9,380 nt of DNA from Enterovirga sp. (GCA_028290385.1 JAQGJZ010000208.1:1-9380), one strand, 5' to 3'; counted from the first letter of the stretch, positions 1-6,433 are shown. The notes: a model not told the origin generated them from the letters alone. Made by a program: numbers and translations.

Positions 1-237
1 GATCCCTCCCAACCCGCGGTCATTCCCTGCCGCGATCCTGCGGTCCAGTAAGTCCCCGGCTTGGCACGTTGTCGAGGCTCCAACGGTTCCTGACCGCGAT
101 CGCGCCGGCCATCACGCCTCGGCGAAAGGGCGGGGAAGCACCTGATCGCGGCTCGCAGATCCGCGGGTGGAGCCGTCCGGCTGCGGACCGGATCGATCAC
201 GAGCAGCGGACGTTGGATGCGCGTGAGGAGATCGCGC
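1..237. other. Leading stretch with no supported gene
   Basis: I find no convincing gene here. The open frames that cross it have arginine- and alanine-rich translations typical of chance frames in GC-rich DNA, and they continue into the real small gene in the wrong frame. The only functional element I can point to is a GAGGAG Shine-Dalgarno sequence at 225-230, which belongs to the next gene. No convincing promoter boxes are visible; a TTGGCACG at 61-68 lacks the second half of a sigma-54 site. Confidence 0.5.
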
Positions 238-534
238 ATGGTCAGGTTCGCAGTGGCTCTGGGACTGTCGGTGCTCGCCACGGCGGCCTTGGCTCAGAGG
301 GCCTCGACGACGGCTATGAACTGCGGCCAAGCGCGCGGCTTCCTGGCGGCCCGCGGTGCCGCCGTGATCGGGACCGGAGGCCAGACCTACGATCGCTTCG
401 TGCGCGACCGCTCCTTCTGCCAGCCCACCGAAACGACGCAGGCCGCCTTCGTGCCGACCCGCGACACCCCGGAATGCTTCATCGGCTATCGCTGCCGGGA
501 GCCGAGCCACGACGGCTGGTTCGGGGATGATTGA
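238..534 (+). CDS. Small secreted four-cysteine protein, hypothetical
   Basis: This encodes a 98-residue protein of unknown function. Residues 1-19 form a typical Sec signal peptide (MVRF, then a hydrophobic alanine/leucine core, then ALA before Q20), so the mature protein of about 79 residues should be periplasmic or secreted. The mature part has four cysteines, at 29, 61, 80 and 86, enough for two disulfides. Between them lie CGQARGFL, a YDRF segment and ECFIGYRC. From memory, similar small proteins with this cysteine spacing are common in Rhizobiales, always as hypotheticals. I chose the ATG at 238 because GAGGAG ends 7 bases before it and because it starts right at the signal peptide; the ATG at 217 would add seven mostly basic residues and lacks a ribosome site. 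A hairpin at 594-609 may end the transcript. Confidence 0.75.
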   Translation: MVRFAVALGLSVLATAALAQRASTTAMNCGQARGFLAARGAAVIGTGGQTYDRFVRDRSFCQPTETTQAAFVPTRDTPECFIGYRCREPSHDGWFGDD

Positions 535-593
535 GCGCCAAGGCGCCGATCACGTGAGCGTGTGAGCGGATCCTCGCGCTCGCCCTTGGCACG

Positions 594-609
594 GGGAGCC
601 TGCGCTCCC
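594..609 (+). terminator. Possible hairpin downstream of the small secreted protein gene
   Basis: GGGAGC, a four-base loop CTGC, then GCTCCC make a perfect six-base-pair stem about 60 bases after the stop codon at 534. No T-run follows, so it is a weak terminator candidate. It could instead be part of the leader of the superoxide dismutase transcript. Confidence 0.3.
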
Positions 610-722
610 ACGTGGCCCCAAGCGTGACTGCTGCCTGCGGCTCACGCCAAAACGACGCAAGGAACGTTGTAGGCTCGGCCGCGCCGCCGCTTTCGGCTCT
701 CTCGCCGCCAAGGAGGAACCGC

Positions 723-1448
723 ATGACAGGTCTTCACCGCCGCTCGATTCTGGCTGGGTTCGGGGCGCTTGCCGCAGCCCCGCTGGTCCGGCCGGCCTTC
801 GCGCAGAACCCGGCGCCGAGCGGGCCCTTCCGGCTCGACCCGCTGCCCTACGCGGCGAACAAGAACGAGCCGCATATCGACGCGCAGACCATGGAACTGC
901 ACCACGGCCGCCATCACGCCGCCTACGTCAACAACCTGAACACGGCCCTGAAGGACCATGGCGAACTCGCCAAGAAGCCGCTGGAAGAGCTTCTCGCCAA
1001 TCTGAACAGCGTGCCGGAGGCGGTCCGCACTGTGATCCGCAACAACGGCGGCGGGCATGCCAACCACACGATGTTCTGGCAGATCATGGGCGGGTCAGGC
1101 GGCGAGCCGACCGGCGACGTGAAGGCGGCCATCGATCGCGACCTCGGCGGCTACGCCAAGCTGACGGAGGATTTCAACGCCGCGGGCGGCCGCGTCTTCG
1201 GCTCCGGCTGGGTGTTCGTGACGGTGGACAAGTCCGGAAAGCTCGCGCTGGTGAGCAAGCCGAACCAGGACACGCCCCTGATGGAGGGCAGCCGGGTTCT
1301 GTTCGGGAACGACGTGTGGGAGCACGCCTATTACCTGAAGTACCAGAACCGCCGGCCGGATTATCTCAAGGCGTGGTGGAACGTCGTGAACTGGCCGAAG
1401 GTCGCCGAGCGCTACGCCGCCGCAAAGGCCGGGACGCTGAGCATCTGA
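723..1448 (+). CDS. Tat-exported superoxide dismutase, Mn-type (Fe/Mn family)
   Basis: This 241-residue enzyme dismutates superoxide to oxygen and hydrogen peroxide. Residues 5-27 carry a twin-arginine signal (HRRSILAGF, hydrophobic core, AFA before Q28), so it should be exported folded and metal-loaded to the periplasm. The mature part, about 214 residues, matches the family's usual length. The four metal ligands are visible: His51 (PHID), His115 (GGHANHTMFW), Asp197 and His201 (DVWEHAYYLKYQNRRPDY). The outer-sphere glutamine is Gln182 in NQDTPLM, with glycine in the GGH segment; this is the Mn-SOD arrangement rather than the Fe-SOD one, although cambialistic use is possible. Start at 723 is set by AAGGAGGA at 710-717; a longer frame from 612 has no such site. 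A strong hairpin follows the stop, shared with the convergent L,D-transpeptidase gene. Confidence 0.95.
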   Translation: MTGLHRRSILAGFGALAAAPLVRPAFAQNPAPSGPFRLDPLPYAANKNEPHIDAQTMELHHGRHHAAYVNNLNTALKDHGELAKKPLEELLANLNSVPEAVRTVIRNNGGGHANHTMFWQIMGGSGGEPTGDVKAAIDRDLGGYAKLTEDFNAAGGRVFGSGWVFVTVDKSGKLALVSKPNQDTPLMEGSRVLFGNDVWEHAYYLKYQNRRPDYLKAWWNVVNWPKVAERYAAAKAGTLSI

Positions 1449-1454
1449 CCGAAA

Positions 1455-1481
1455 CGGTCCCGGCCTGTGCGGCCGGGACCG
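1455..1481. terminator. Bidirectional terminator between sod and the L,D-transpeptidase gene
   Basis: A perfect 11-base-pair stem (left arm 1455-1465, CGGTCCCGGCC; right arm 1471-1481) encloses a five-base loop, TGTGC. It fills the space between the stop at 1448 and the convergent stop at 1483-1485. There is no real T-run on either side (GTTTCGG follows on the minus strand), so it is a GC hairpin without a classical U-tract. Confidence 0.65.
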
Positions 1482-1482
1482 A

Positions 1483-2406
1483 TCACCCGAGGACCCTGAC
1501 CTCCGCTCCGACGCTCACGCGGCCGTAGAGGTCGATCGCATCCTGGTTGACCATGCGGATGCAGCCGGAGGACACAGAGGTTCCGATGGTCCACGGCTCG
1601 GTGGTGCCGTGGATGCGGTAGAGCGTGTCCTTGTTGTTCTGCCATAGGTAGAGGGCGCGGGCGCCGAGCGGATTGCCCGGGCCGCCATGCATGCCGGTGC
1701 CGCTCTGGAGCTGGGTGAGAGACCTGGCCAGTTTTGGATCGCGCGCGATCATCTCTTTCGGCGGATACCAGTCCGGCCAGGCCTGCTTGGAATTGATCGT
1801 CGCCGTGCCCGACCAGGAGAAGCCCTGGCGTCCGACGCCGACCCCGTAGCGGATCGCCTGGCCGTTGCCCTGCACGAAGTACAGGTGCCGCGCGTGCGGA
1901 TCGACCACGATGGTGCCGGCGGGCTCGCTTCCGCGGTAGCTCACCTCGCGGCGCAGGAATTCGGGCCGGACCCGGCTGTGATTGAAGGCCGGAACCGGGA
2001 AGGGCTCGCCGTCGACCCGCGCATAGATGCGCCGGTAATCGAAACCGCCCCCGGCCAGCGGCGTCTCGGCCGGGCCGGCCGCGCCCGGAGCGCGCCGGCG
2101 CGAACCATAGGGATACTGGTCGTACGGATCCCTGCCGCGCCCCTCTGGCGCGAGCGGGTCGCGGATGTAGTAATCCTGCTGCACCTGGGTGTCGTAGAAC
2201 GTATCCTGGGGCGGCGCGCGGTACCGGCTGCGGCCCTGCCACAGGTCTTCCTCGGCGCCGCCGCCGTCATACGGATCGTCATAGAACTCGCGTCGCCGGT
2301 TCTGCGCGAGGGCGGGCGTCGCGGCAGCCAGAAGGGCTGCCCAGGCGGCGCTTCCTCTGAGGATGCTGCGCCGGGACAGATCGGGAATGGGACTCTCGTC
2401 GCTCAT
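1483..2406 (-). CDS. L,D-transpeptidase (YkuD/ErfK family) with Tat-type signal
   Basis: This 307-residue enzyme should make 3-3 peptidoglycan cross-links or attach proteins to peptidoglycan in the periplasm. Residues 11-34 look like a twin-arginine signal (SRRSILRG, alanine-rich core, ALA before Q35). Residues 36 to about 110 are a low-complexity linker rich in Asp, Tyr, Arg, Pro and Gly. The YkuD domain covers roughly 140-307: TIVVDPHARHLYFVQ opens it, then GMHGG with His240, then IHGTTEPWTIGTSVSSGCIRM with His266 and the catalytic Cys282. The domain ends almost at the C terminus. The ATG at 2406 was chosen because the signal peptide begins there; the frame stays open upstream to 2685 but that part has unlikely composition and overlaps the 108-residue gene. 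The ribosome site is weak (CGAG). Alphaproteobacteria usually have many paralogues, so no symbol is assigned. Confidence 0.9.
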   Translation of the reverse strand: MSDESPIPDLSRRSILRGSAAWAALLAAATPALAQNRRREFYDDPYDGGGAEEDLWQGRSRYRAPPQDTFYDTQVQQDYYIRDPLAPEGRGRDPYDQYPYGSRRRAPGAAGPAETPLAGGGFDYRRIYARVDGEPFPVPAFNHSRVRPEFLRREVSYRGSEPAGTIVVDPHARHLYFVQGNGQAIRYGVGVGRQGFSWSGTATINSKQAWPDWYPPKEMIARDPKLARSLTQLQSGTGMHGGPGNPLGARALYLWQNNKDTLYRIHGTTEPWTIGTSVSSGCIRMVNQDAIDLYGRVSVGAEVRVLG

Positions 2407-2497
2407 GAGGCTCGATGTAACGCGGTGGCACCGATCGCGCCATGCGAGCCTTGCCGCATGGTGACCGCCCTCACGGTGCCGAGAGCGGAAGGGGTTT

Positions 2498-2824
2498 TCA
2501 GCCTGCGCTGGTCGCGGCGGCCTTGCGGTCGTGGTCCGGCTTGCTGCGCCCGACCTCGGCTGCGAGCCCGGCGAAGGAGCAATCCTCCCCGCGCGCCGCG
2601 CGGGCATTCGCCAGCCTGAGAAGCCGCAGGGGGAACTGGATCGCGTCGAGATTGGCGGCCGAAAGCTCGGCCGGGCGCGCGCCATCCTTCACGAGGCTCT
2701 GTTCCGCCCCGGCCAGCGCCGCATCGATCTCGCCTTCCGACAGGAGATTTTTGGCGCGCAGCGCCGTCATGAGTGCTGCGATTGCGGCGTAGACGCCCTC
2801 GAGTTGCAGGTTCGCGGTGTTCAT
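2498..2824 (-). CDS. Conserved hypothetical small helical protein
   Basis: This encodes a 108-residue soluble protein of unknown function. There is no signal peptide and no membrane segment. The N-terminal 45 or so residues look helical (NLQLEGVYAAIAALMTALRAKNLLSEGEIDAALAGAEQSL), followed by a linker and a second helical part (AIQFPLRLLRLANARA), then a basic tail. From memory, proteins beginning MNT.NLQLEG are widespread and unnamed in Rhizobiales. I chose the ATG at 2824 because this motif starts there; the same frame extends upstream to 3067, but that extension has shadow-like composition and would overlap the opposite-strand gene at 2925. It lies upstream of the L,D-transpeptidase gene on the same strand with a gap of about 90 bases, so the two might share a transcript. 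Confidence 0.7.
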   Translation of the reverse strand: MNTANLQLEGVYAAIAALMTALRAKNLLSEGEIDAALAGAEQSLVKDGARPAELSAANLDAIQFPLRLLRLANARAARGEDCSFAGLAAEVGRSKPDHDRKAAATSAG

Positions 2825-2924
2825 GAAGCAGGTCGGTCCGGTTCGGCACAAGCTGAACCGTGATCTCGGCTCGGCGTTCCCTCGCGACCGGCACGCGTGT
2901 GAGCGACGGGCAGGGAGGCTGGGC

Positions 2925-3173
2925 ATGGGCAGCGAGGCGCGCGAGGTGACCGATGCCGAAGGGATCACCTGGACCTGCATCCAGGCCTTCGCGGGCCTCG
3001 GGAATGCTCCGGAGAAGCGCGAGGCGGCCCGGGTCGCGGGTTCGGACGACGTACAGGTGGTGTGCACGCCCTCGGGCGCGGCCCGCTCGCGCCGTCTCGT
3101 CCTCCCGGCCCACTGGTCCCGGATGACGGACGACGAGCTTTTGGCGGCGATCGCCCAAGGGGCGGAGAGCTGA
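2925..3173 (+). CDS. Conserved hypothetical small protein
   Basis: This encodes an 82-residue cytoplasmic protein of unknown function. The recognisable core is REVTDAEGITWTCIQAFAGL near residues 6-25 and VQVVCTPSG...RLVLPAHW near 43-63, ending in a helical DDELLAAIAQ tail. From memory, similar short proteins occur in Rhizobiales without a known role. It has no signal peptide and two cysteines, near residues 18 and 47. Start at 2925 is supported by AGGGAGG at 2912-2918, six bases upstream; a longer frame from 2817 would overlap the divergent small gene. The stop is only five bases from the stop of the convergent LysR gene, and a palindrome spans both stops. Confidence 0.7.
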   Translation: MGSEAREVTDAEGITWTCIQAFAGLGNAPEKREAARVAGSDDVQVVCTPSGAARSRRLVLPAHWSRMTDDELLAAIAQGAES

Positions 3174-3183
3174 GCCGCTCAGC
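3169..3183. terminator. Palindrome spanning two convergent stop codons
   Basis: GCTGAG, CCG, CTCAGC form a six-base-pair stem with a three-base loop. The left arm contains the TGA of the 82-residue gene (3171-3173) and the right arm contains the complementary TCA of the LysR stop (3179-3181). It is short, with no T-run, so termination is only a possibility. Confidence 0.35.
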
Positions 3184-4123
3184 CGCAGACCGGGTCGAGC
3201 ATCGCAAAGCGCGCCCATTTCGAATTGATGCGGCGGGATTCTTCCTCGAGCATGGCCAGGAACGCGGCCGCGATGGGCGAGATGGTGCGGCGCGCCGGCT
3301 CGATCAGGACCAGGTCGAGGGTCAGGGTCGGGGCGGTCAGCGGATTGATGACGAGCGAGGCGGGCTCGCGCTCGGCCGCCATCATGATGCCGGGCAGAAC
3401 CGCGACCCATTCGGACTGGCTGACGAGGTCGAGCGTGCCGAGCATGGCGTCGAGCTCGATCAGCCGCTCGATCGTGACGCCGTTCGAGGCGAAGTAGGAC
3501 TCGATGCTGAGCCGGCGCGTATTGGCGCGGCCGGGAACCACCAGCCGGATCGGACCGAGCTCACGCGGCCGGACCGGCTCCATGTTGGTCCGGCTGGTGT
3601 GCCCGGCAGCCGAGACCAGGACTTCCGGCGTGCGCGTAAACAGCCGGCTCTTCACCCCGGCGATCCCGGCCGTCCCCGGCACGATGGCGAAGTCGAGCTC
3701 GGCCGCCTGGACCATCTGCGTGAGGCTCGCGCTGTAGCCCTCGACGACCCGGATCGCGGCATTCGGATGCGTGTCGCTGAAGCGGGCGAGCGCGGGGGCG
3801 AGGACGCACCGCGTCATCGTCGGCATGAGGCCGAGCACGTCCTCTCCGTCGAGCCCGCCGTCGAAGCTCTGTACCGCCTTGGTCGCGGCGTCGTGGGCCC
3901 GAAGCACGTCGAGGCAGGCGCGGTAATAGGTGTCGCCCGCCGGCGTCGGTTGCACCCGCCCCTTGTCGCGGCTGAACAGGCTGAGCCCGAACCGCTGCTC
4001 CAGCTTGCGAATGTGCTGCGACACACCGGATTGGGTCGCGTTCTCGCGTTCCGCGGCGGCCGTGAACGAGCGCTCCTCGTAGGCGGCCACAAAGAGCCTG
4101 ATATCCTGCAGGCTTCCGACCAT
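3179..4123 (-). CDS. LysR-family transcriptional regulator
   Basis: This is a 314-residue LysR-type DNA-binding regulator. Residues 5-63 form the winged helix-turn-helix (LQDIRLFVAAYEERSFTAAA, then TQSGVSQHIRKLEQRFG, then LFSRDKGRVQPTPAG). The rest is the two-lobed effector-binding domain, with the usual pattern ...LALMPT..., AELDFAIVPG and SEWVAVLPG. Length is normal for the family. I prefer the ATG at 4123, preceded by GGGGGTGAG, one mismatch from the Shine-Dalgarno consensus. An ATG at 4147 would add eight residues and lacks a ribosome site. It is divergent from the flavin reductase gene, across an inverted repeat at 4160-4178, the usual layout for a LysR protein controlling its neighbour and itself. 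The likely targets are therefore the flavin reductase and the Gfo/Idh gene; the effector is unknown. Confidence 0.92.
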   Translation of the reverse strand: MVGSLQDIRLFVAAYEERSFTAAAERENATQSGVSQHIRKLEQRFGLSLFSRDKGRVQPTPAGDTYYRACLDVLRAHDAATKAVQSFDGGLDGEDVLGLMPTMTRCVLAPALARFSDTHPNAAIRVVEGYSASLTQMVQAAELDFAIVPGTAGIAGVKSRLFTRTPEVLVSAAGHTSRTNMEPVRPRELGPIRLVVPGRANTRRLSIESYFASNGVTIERLIELDAMLGTLDLVSQSEWVAVLPGIMMAAEREPASLVINPLTAPTLTLDLVLIEPARRTISPIAAAFLAMLEEESRRINSKWARFAMLDPVCG

Positions 4124-4159
4124 CTCACCCCCGGCATGCGGATTCATAATCGCAGGAAG

Positions 4160-4178
4160 AAGAAACTATCATTTTCTT
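4160..4178. promoter_or_regulatory. Operator-like inverted repeat between LysR and flavin reductase genes
   Basis: AAGAAA (4160-4165), seven bases CTATCAT, then TTTCTT (4173-4178) form a perfect six-base inverted repeat in an AT-rich pocket that stands out from the GC-rich surroundings. It sits in the divergent intergenic region, 31 bases before the flavin reductase start and 37 bases upstream of the chosen LysR start. It does not match the simple T-N11-A form, so binding by this LysR protein is an inference from position. Confidence 0.45.
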
Positions 4179-4208
4179 GCGGTTTCGGAACCGGCTAGGC
4201 GAAGCCTC

Positions 4209-4724
4209 ATGACGATGCTGTCTCTTCCGCTCGATCGCGAGGCGACGGACCCCAGGCTGCTCCGGCAGGCTCTCGGGCGGTTCGCGACCGGCGTTACCGT
4301 GATCACGACGCGCACGCCCGACGGCAAGTACGAGGGGCTGACGGCGAACTCCTTCTCGGCCGTGTCGCTCGATCCGCCGCTCGTGCTGTGGAGCCTGCGA
4401 CTGGCCGCGCCCTCGCTGTCGAGCTTCACGGATTCTGGGCATTTCGTCGTGAACGTGCTCTCGACCGCGCAGAGCCATGCCTCGCGCCATTTCGCGACGC
4501 CCCGCCACGACAAGTTCGAGGATGTCGAGTTCTCGGCCGGCATCGCCGGCTGCCCGATGCTGGACGAGAGCCTCGCGATCTTTGAGTGCCGCACCGAGAG
4601 CACCATCGAGGGCGGCGACCACATGATCTTCATCGGCCGCGTCATCCAGGCTCATTACCGCGAGGGCGAGCCGCTGATCTTCGCGGCCGGCCGATACGGC
4701 ACGCACGCACCGCTTCAGGACTAG
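4209..4724 (+). CDS. Flavin reductase family protein (FMN-binding split barrel)
   Basis: This 171-residue protein belongs to the HpaC-like flavin reductases, which use NAD(P)H to reduce free FMN or FAD for a partner monooxygenase. The fold's signature is clear: ALGRFATGVTVITT at residues 21-34, GLTANSFSAVSLDPPLVLWSL at 43-63 (flavin phosphate and ring contacts), GDHMIFIGRV at 136-145 with the conserved His138, and a terminal LIFAAGRYG. Length is standard. The ATG at 4209 has no good ribosome site; a small hairpin (AGGC, GAA, GCCT, 4197-4207) abuts it, and an in-frame ATG at 4215 is an alternative. It is the first gene of a probable two-gene unit with the Gfo/Idh gene 50 bases downstream. No monooxygenase lies in the window, so its partner is unknown; some family members bind other cofactors or act alone. 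Confidence 0.9.
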   Translation: MTMLSLPLDREATDPRLLRQALGRFATGVTVITTRTPDGKYEGLTANSFSAVSLDPPLVLWSLRLAAPSLSSFTDSGHFVVNVLSTAQSHASRHFATPRHDKFEDVEFSAGIAGCPMLDESLAIFECRTESTIEGGDHMIFIGRVIQAHYREGEPLIFAAGRYGTHAPLQD

Positions 4725-4774
4725 GGCAGGCGCGGCGGCTCGGGCCAACAACAGACAAAACAGGGGGAACGCGC

Positions 4775-5773
4775 GTGATCAGGGCTGCAGTGGCGGGGCT
4801 CGGCTGGTGGGGACAGCACATCATCCGGCGGATGGCCGGCTCCGATGTGATGCAGATCGTGACTGCGGTGGAGAAGAACCCGGAGCGGGCCGCCTTCGCG
4901 GCGGAGCACGGCGTGCGCTTCGCGTCCGACCTGTCCGAGGTGCTGGCCGATCCCGCGATCGACGCCGTGATCCTCGCGACGCCGCACACGCTGCACACCG
5001 AGCAGGTGCTCGCGGCCGCGGCTGCCGGAAAGCACGTCTTCTGCGAGAAGCCGCTGGCGCTCAACCGCGCGGATGCCGAGCGCTCGGTCGAGGCCTGCCG
5101 CAAGGCGGGCGTGATGCTCGGGATCGGGCATGAGCGCCGCTACGAGGCCGCGATCGGCGAGGTGCGCCGCCTGGTCCGCGCCGGCGCGCTCGGCACGATC
5201 ATGCATGCGGAGGCGAATTTCAGTCACGACAAGCTCGCCAAGGTGCCCGAAACCGATTGGCGCGCTTCCCCGAAGGACGCGCCCGCGGCCGGCATGACGG
5301 CGATGGGCGTGCATCTTACGGACCTGTTTCTCGACCTCTTCGGTCCGATGCGGGAGGTCTATGCGGCGACGACGAGCCGGGTGGCGTACCGGGCGACCGG
5401 CGACGTCATCTCCGTTCTGATGCGCTTCGAATCCGGCGCCACGGGCTACATCAACGCGATCCTGGTCACGCCGCTCTATATCGGCCTGACCGTGTTCGGG
5501 TCGGAGGGCTGGGCCGAGATCCGCAACCACACCCATCCCGACACGCCCGGCCCGACCACCCTCACGGTGCAGTACCGCGACGGTCGCCGGGAAACGCAGG
5601 ATTACGAGTGGCTCGACACCGTCCGTGAAGGTCTGGAGACCTTTGCGCGGTCCATCGAGAGCGGCGCGGCCTATCCGTTCACCGATCCGCAGAAGGTCGG
5701 CAACGTTGCCGTCCTGGAGGCGATCTGCCGCTCGGCCGCCACCAACGCCCCGGTGCCGGTCCAGCCTGTCTAG
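4775..5773 (+). CDS. Gfo/Idh/MocA family NAD(P)-dependent oxidoreductase
   Basis: This 332-residue cytoplasmic dehydrogenase resembles enzymes that oxidise or reduce sugars, inositols and related cyclic polyols. The N-terminal Rossmann half has VAGLGWWG (glycines 8, 10, 13) and CEKPL with Lys92, the family's catalytic/cofactor lysine. The C-terminal half has AGMTAMGVHLTD with His180 and Asp183. The usual pattern there is D-x-G-x-H-x-x-D; in this protein the first Asp is replaced by Ala176 and the G-x-H is kept. Start is a GTG at 4775 with AGGGGGA at 4762-4768; it puts the Rossmann motif right at the N terminus, as the family requires. The frame remains open upstream, but that part overlaps the flavin reductase. 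Fifty bases separate the two genes, so co-transcription under LysR control is plausible. Substrate cannot be read from the sequence. Confidence 0.9.
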   Translation: MIRAAVAGLGWWGQHIIRRMAGSDVMQIVTAVEKNPERAAFAAEHGVRFASDLSEVLADPAIDAVILATPHTLHTEQVLAAAAAGKHVFCEKPLALNRADAERSVEACRKAGVMLGIGHERRYEAAIGEVRRLVRAGALGTIMHAEANFSHDKLAKVPETDWRASPKDAPAAGMTAMGVHLTDLFLDLFGPMREVYAATTSRVAYRATGDVISVLMRFESGATGYINAILVTPLYIGLTVFGSEGWAEIRNHTHPDTPGPTTLTVQYRDGRRETQDYEWLDTVREGLETFARSIESGAAYPFTDPQKVGNVAVLEAICRSAATNAPVPVQPV

Positions 5774-5774
5774 C

Positions 5775-5792
5775 GCGCGGCGTCAGCCGCGC
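5775..5792. terminator. Hairpin at convergent junction, GST stop codon in loop
   Basis: GCGCGGC (5775-5781), loop GTCA, GCCGCGC (5786-5792) make a perfect seven-base-pair stem in the nine-base gap and the first bases of the convergent GST gene. The loop contains the complement of the GST stop codon (5783-5785). There is no T-run, so it is a candidate bidirectional terminator rather than a clear one. Confidence 0.4.
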
Positions 5793-6433
5793 CCCGGCGC
5801 CCCGGGCTGGCGCAACGGATGGGCGTCCGCGAAGGCGGGCAACTCCATGCAGGCGGCGGCGATCCGGTTCGCCCCGTCGAGCCCGTCCGTGTCGGCGCCG
5901 AAGAGTTTCGCGCCGGCCATGAGGCTCACAAGGCAGATATCGGCGATCGTGACCTGGTCGCCGTGGCAGAAGCGCCCGGTTTCGGCCTCGTTCGCGAGGT
6001 GGCTTTCCACGGCCTTGAGCCCGGCCTGGATCCAGTGCCTGCACCACGCCGCCCGGGCCTCCTCCGGGACGCCCAGCTCGTGTTCCAGGTATTCGCGGAT
6101 GCGCGGCACGATGAGCGGGTGGGAATCTGCCGCGACGATGGCGGCCAGCCCGCGCACCCGCGCTCGTCCGCGCGGATCGCGCGGCAGCAGCGGCGGCTCG
6201 GGATGCGTTTCGTCCAGGTATTCGAGAATGGCCACCGACTGGAACAGCACCGGCCCGTCGCCGTCGCGCAGCGCCGGCAACACCATCTGCGGGTTCACGG
6301 CCCGGTACGCCTCGCCTTTCTGCAGGCCGGCCATGAGGTCGATCGGGATTTCCTCGTAGGAGATCCCCTTCAGGTTGAGGGCGATCCGCACGCGAAAGCT
6401 CGCGAGCGAGCGCCAGAAGCCCCAAAGCTCCAC
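5783..6433 (-). CDS. Glutathione S-transferase, zeta-like (maleylacetoacetate isomerase-like)
   Basis: This 216-residue cytosolic protein has the two-domain GST fold. The thioredoxin-like N-terminal domain is near residues 1-80 (ELWGFWRSLASFRVRIALNLKGISYE, NPQMVLPAL, then LFQSVAILEYLDETHP, the glutathione-binding QS). The helical C-terminal domain follows, with GDQVTIADICLVSLM. Overall sequence resembles zeta-class enzymes, which isomerise maleylacetoacetate or maleylpyruvate in tyrosine and gentisate breakdown. The zeta active-site motif is S-S-C/A; here it reads Ser9-Leu10-Ala11, so the second serine is missing. No homogentisate, gentisate or fumarylacetoacetase gene is nearby, so the substrate is open. 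I chose the GTG at 6433 because it gives the canonical family N terminus and has GGGGG upstream; an in-frame GTG at 6439 is nearly as good. Its start lies only 30 bases from the divergent CMD gene. Confidence 0.85.
   Translation of the reverse strand: MELWGFWRSLASFRVRIALNLKGISYEEIPIDLMAGLQKGEAYRAVNPQMVLPALRDGDGPVLFQSVAILEYLDETHPEPPLLPRDPRGRARVRGLAAIVAADSHPLIVPRIREYLEHELGVPEEARAAWCRHWIQAGLKAVESHLANEAETGRFCHGDQVTIADICLVSLMAGAKLFGADTDGLDGANRIAAACMELPAFADAHPLRQPGAPGRG

Noticed and set aside
61..80. TTGGCACG resembling a sigma-54 promoter
   Set aside because: The matching TTGC element at the required spacing is absent.
590..605. Second TTGGCACG-like stretch near 586-593
   Set aside because: It also lacks the downstream TTGC half and coincides with the hairpin at 594-609.
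1687..2619. Long plus-strand open frame opposite the L,D-transpeptidase gene
   Set aside because: It is antisense to a gene with a complete YkuD active site; the translation is arginine- and alanine-rich with no recognisable motif.
2403..3410. Minus-strand open frame of 335 codons
   Set aside because: It crosses three supported genes in the wrong frame and has a shadow-like composition.
3062..4198. Plus-strand open frame of 378 codons opposite the LysR gene
   Set aside because: It mirrors the LysR gene, is rich in Arg, Gly, Asp and His, and shows no domain; a GC-rich shadow frame.
4586..4774. N-terminal extension of the Gfo/Idh frame to an ATG at 4586
   Set aside because: It overlaps the flavin reductase gene, has Arg/His-rich composition, and the GTG at 4775 has a good ribosome site and the proper Rossmann start.
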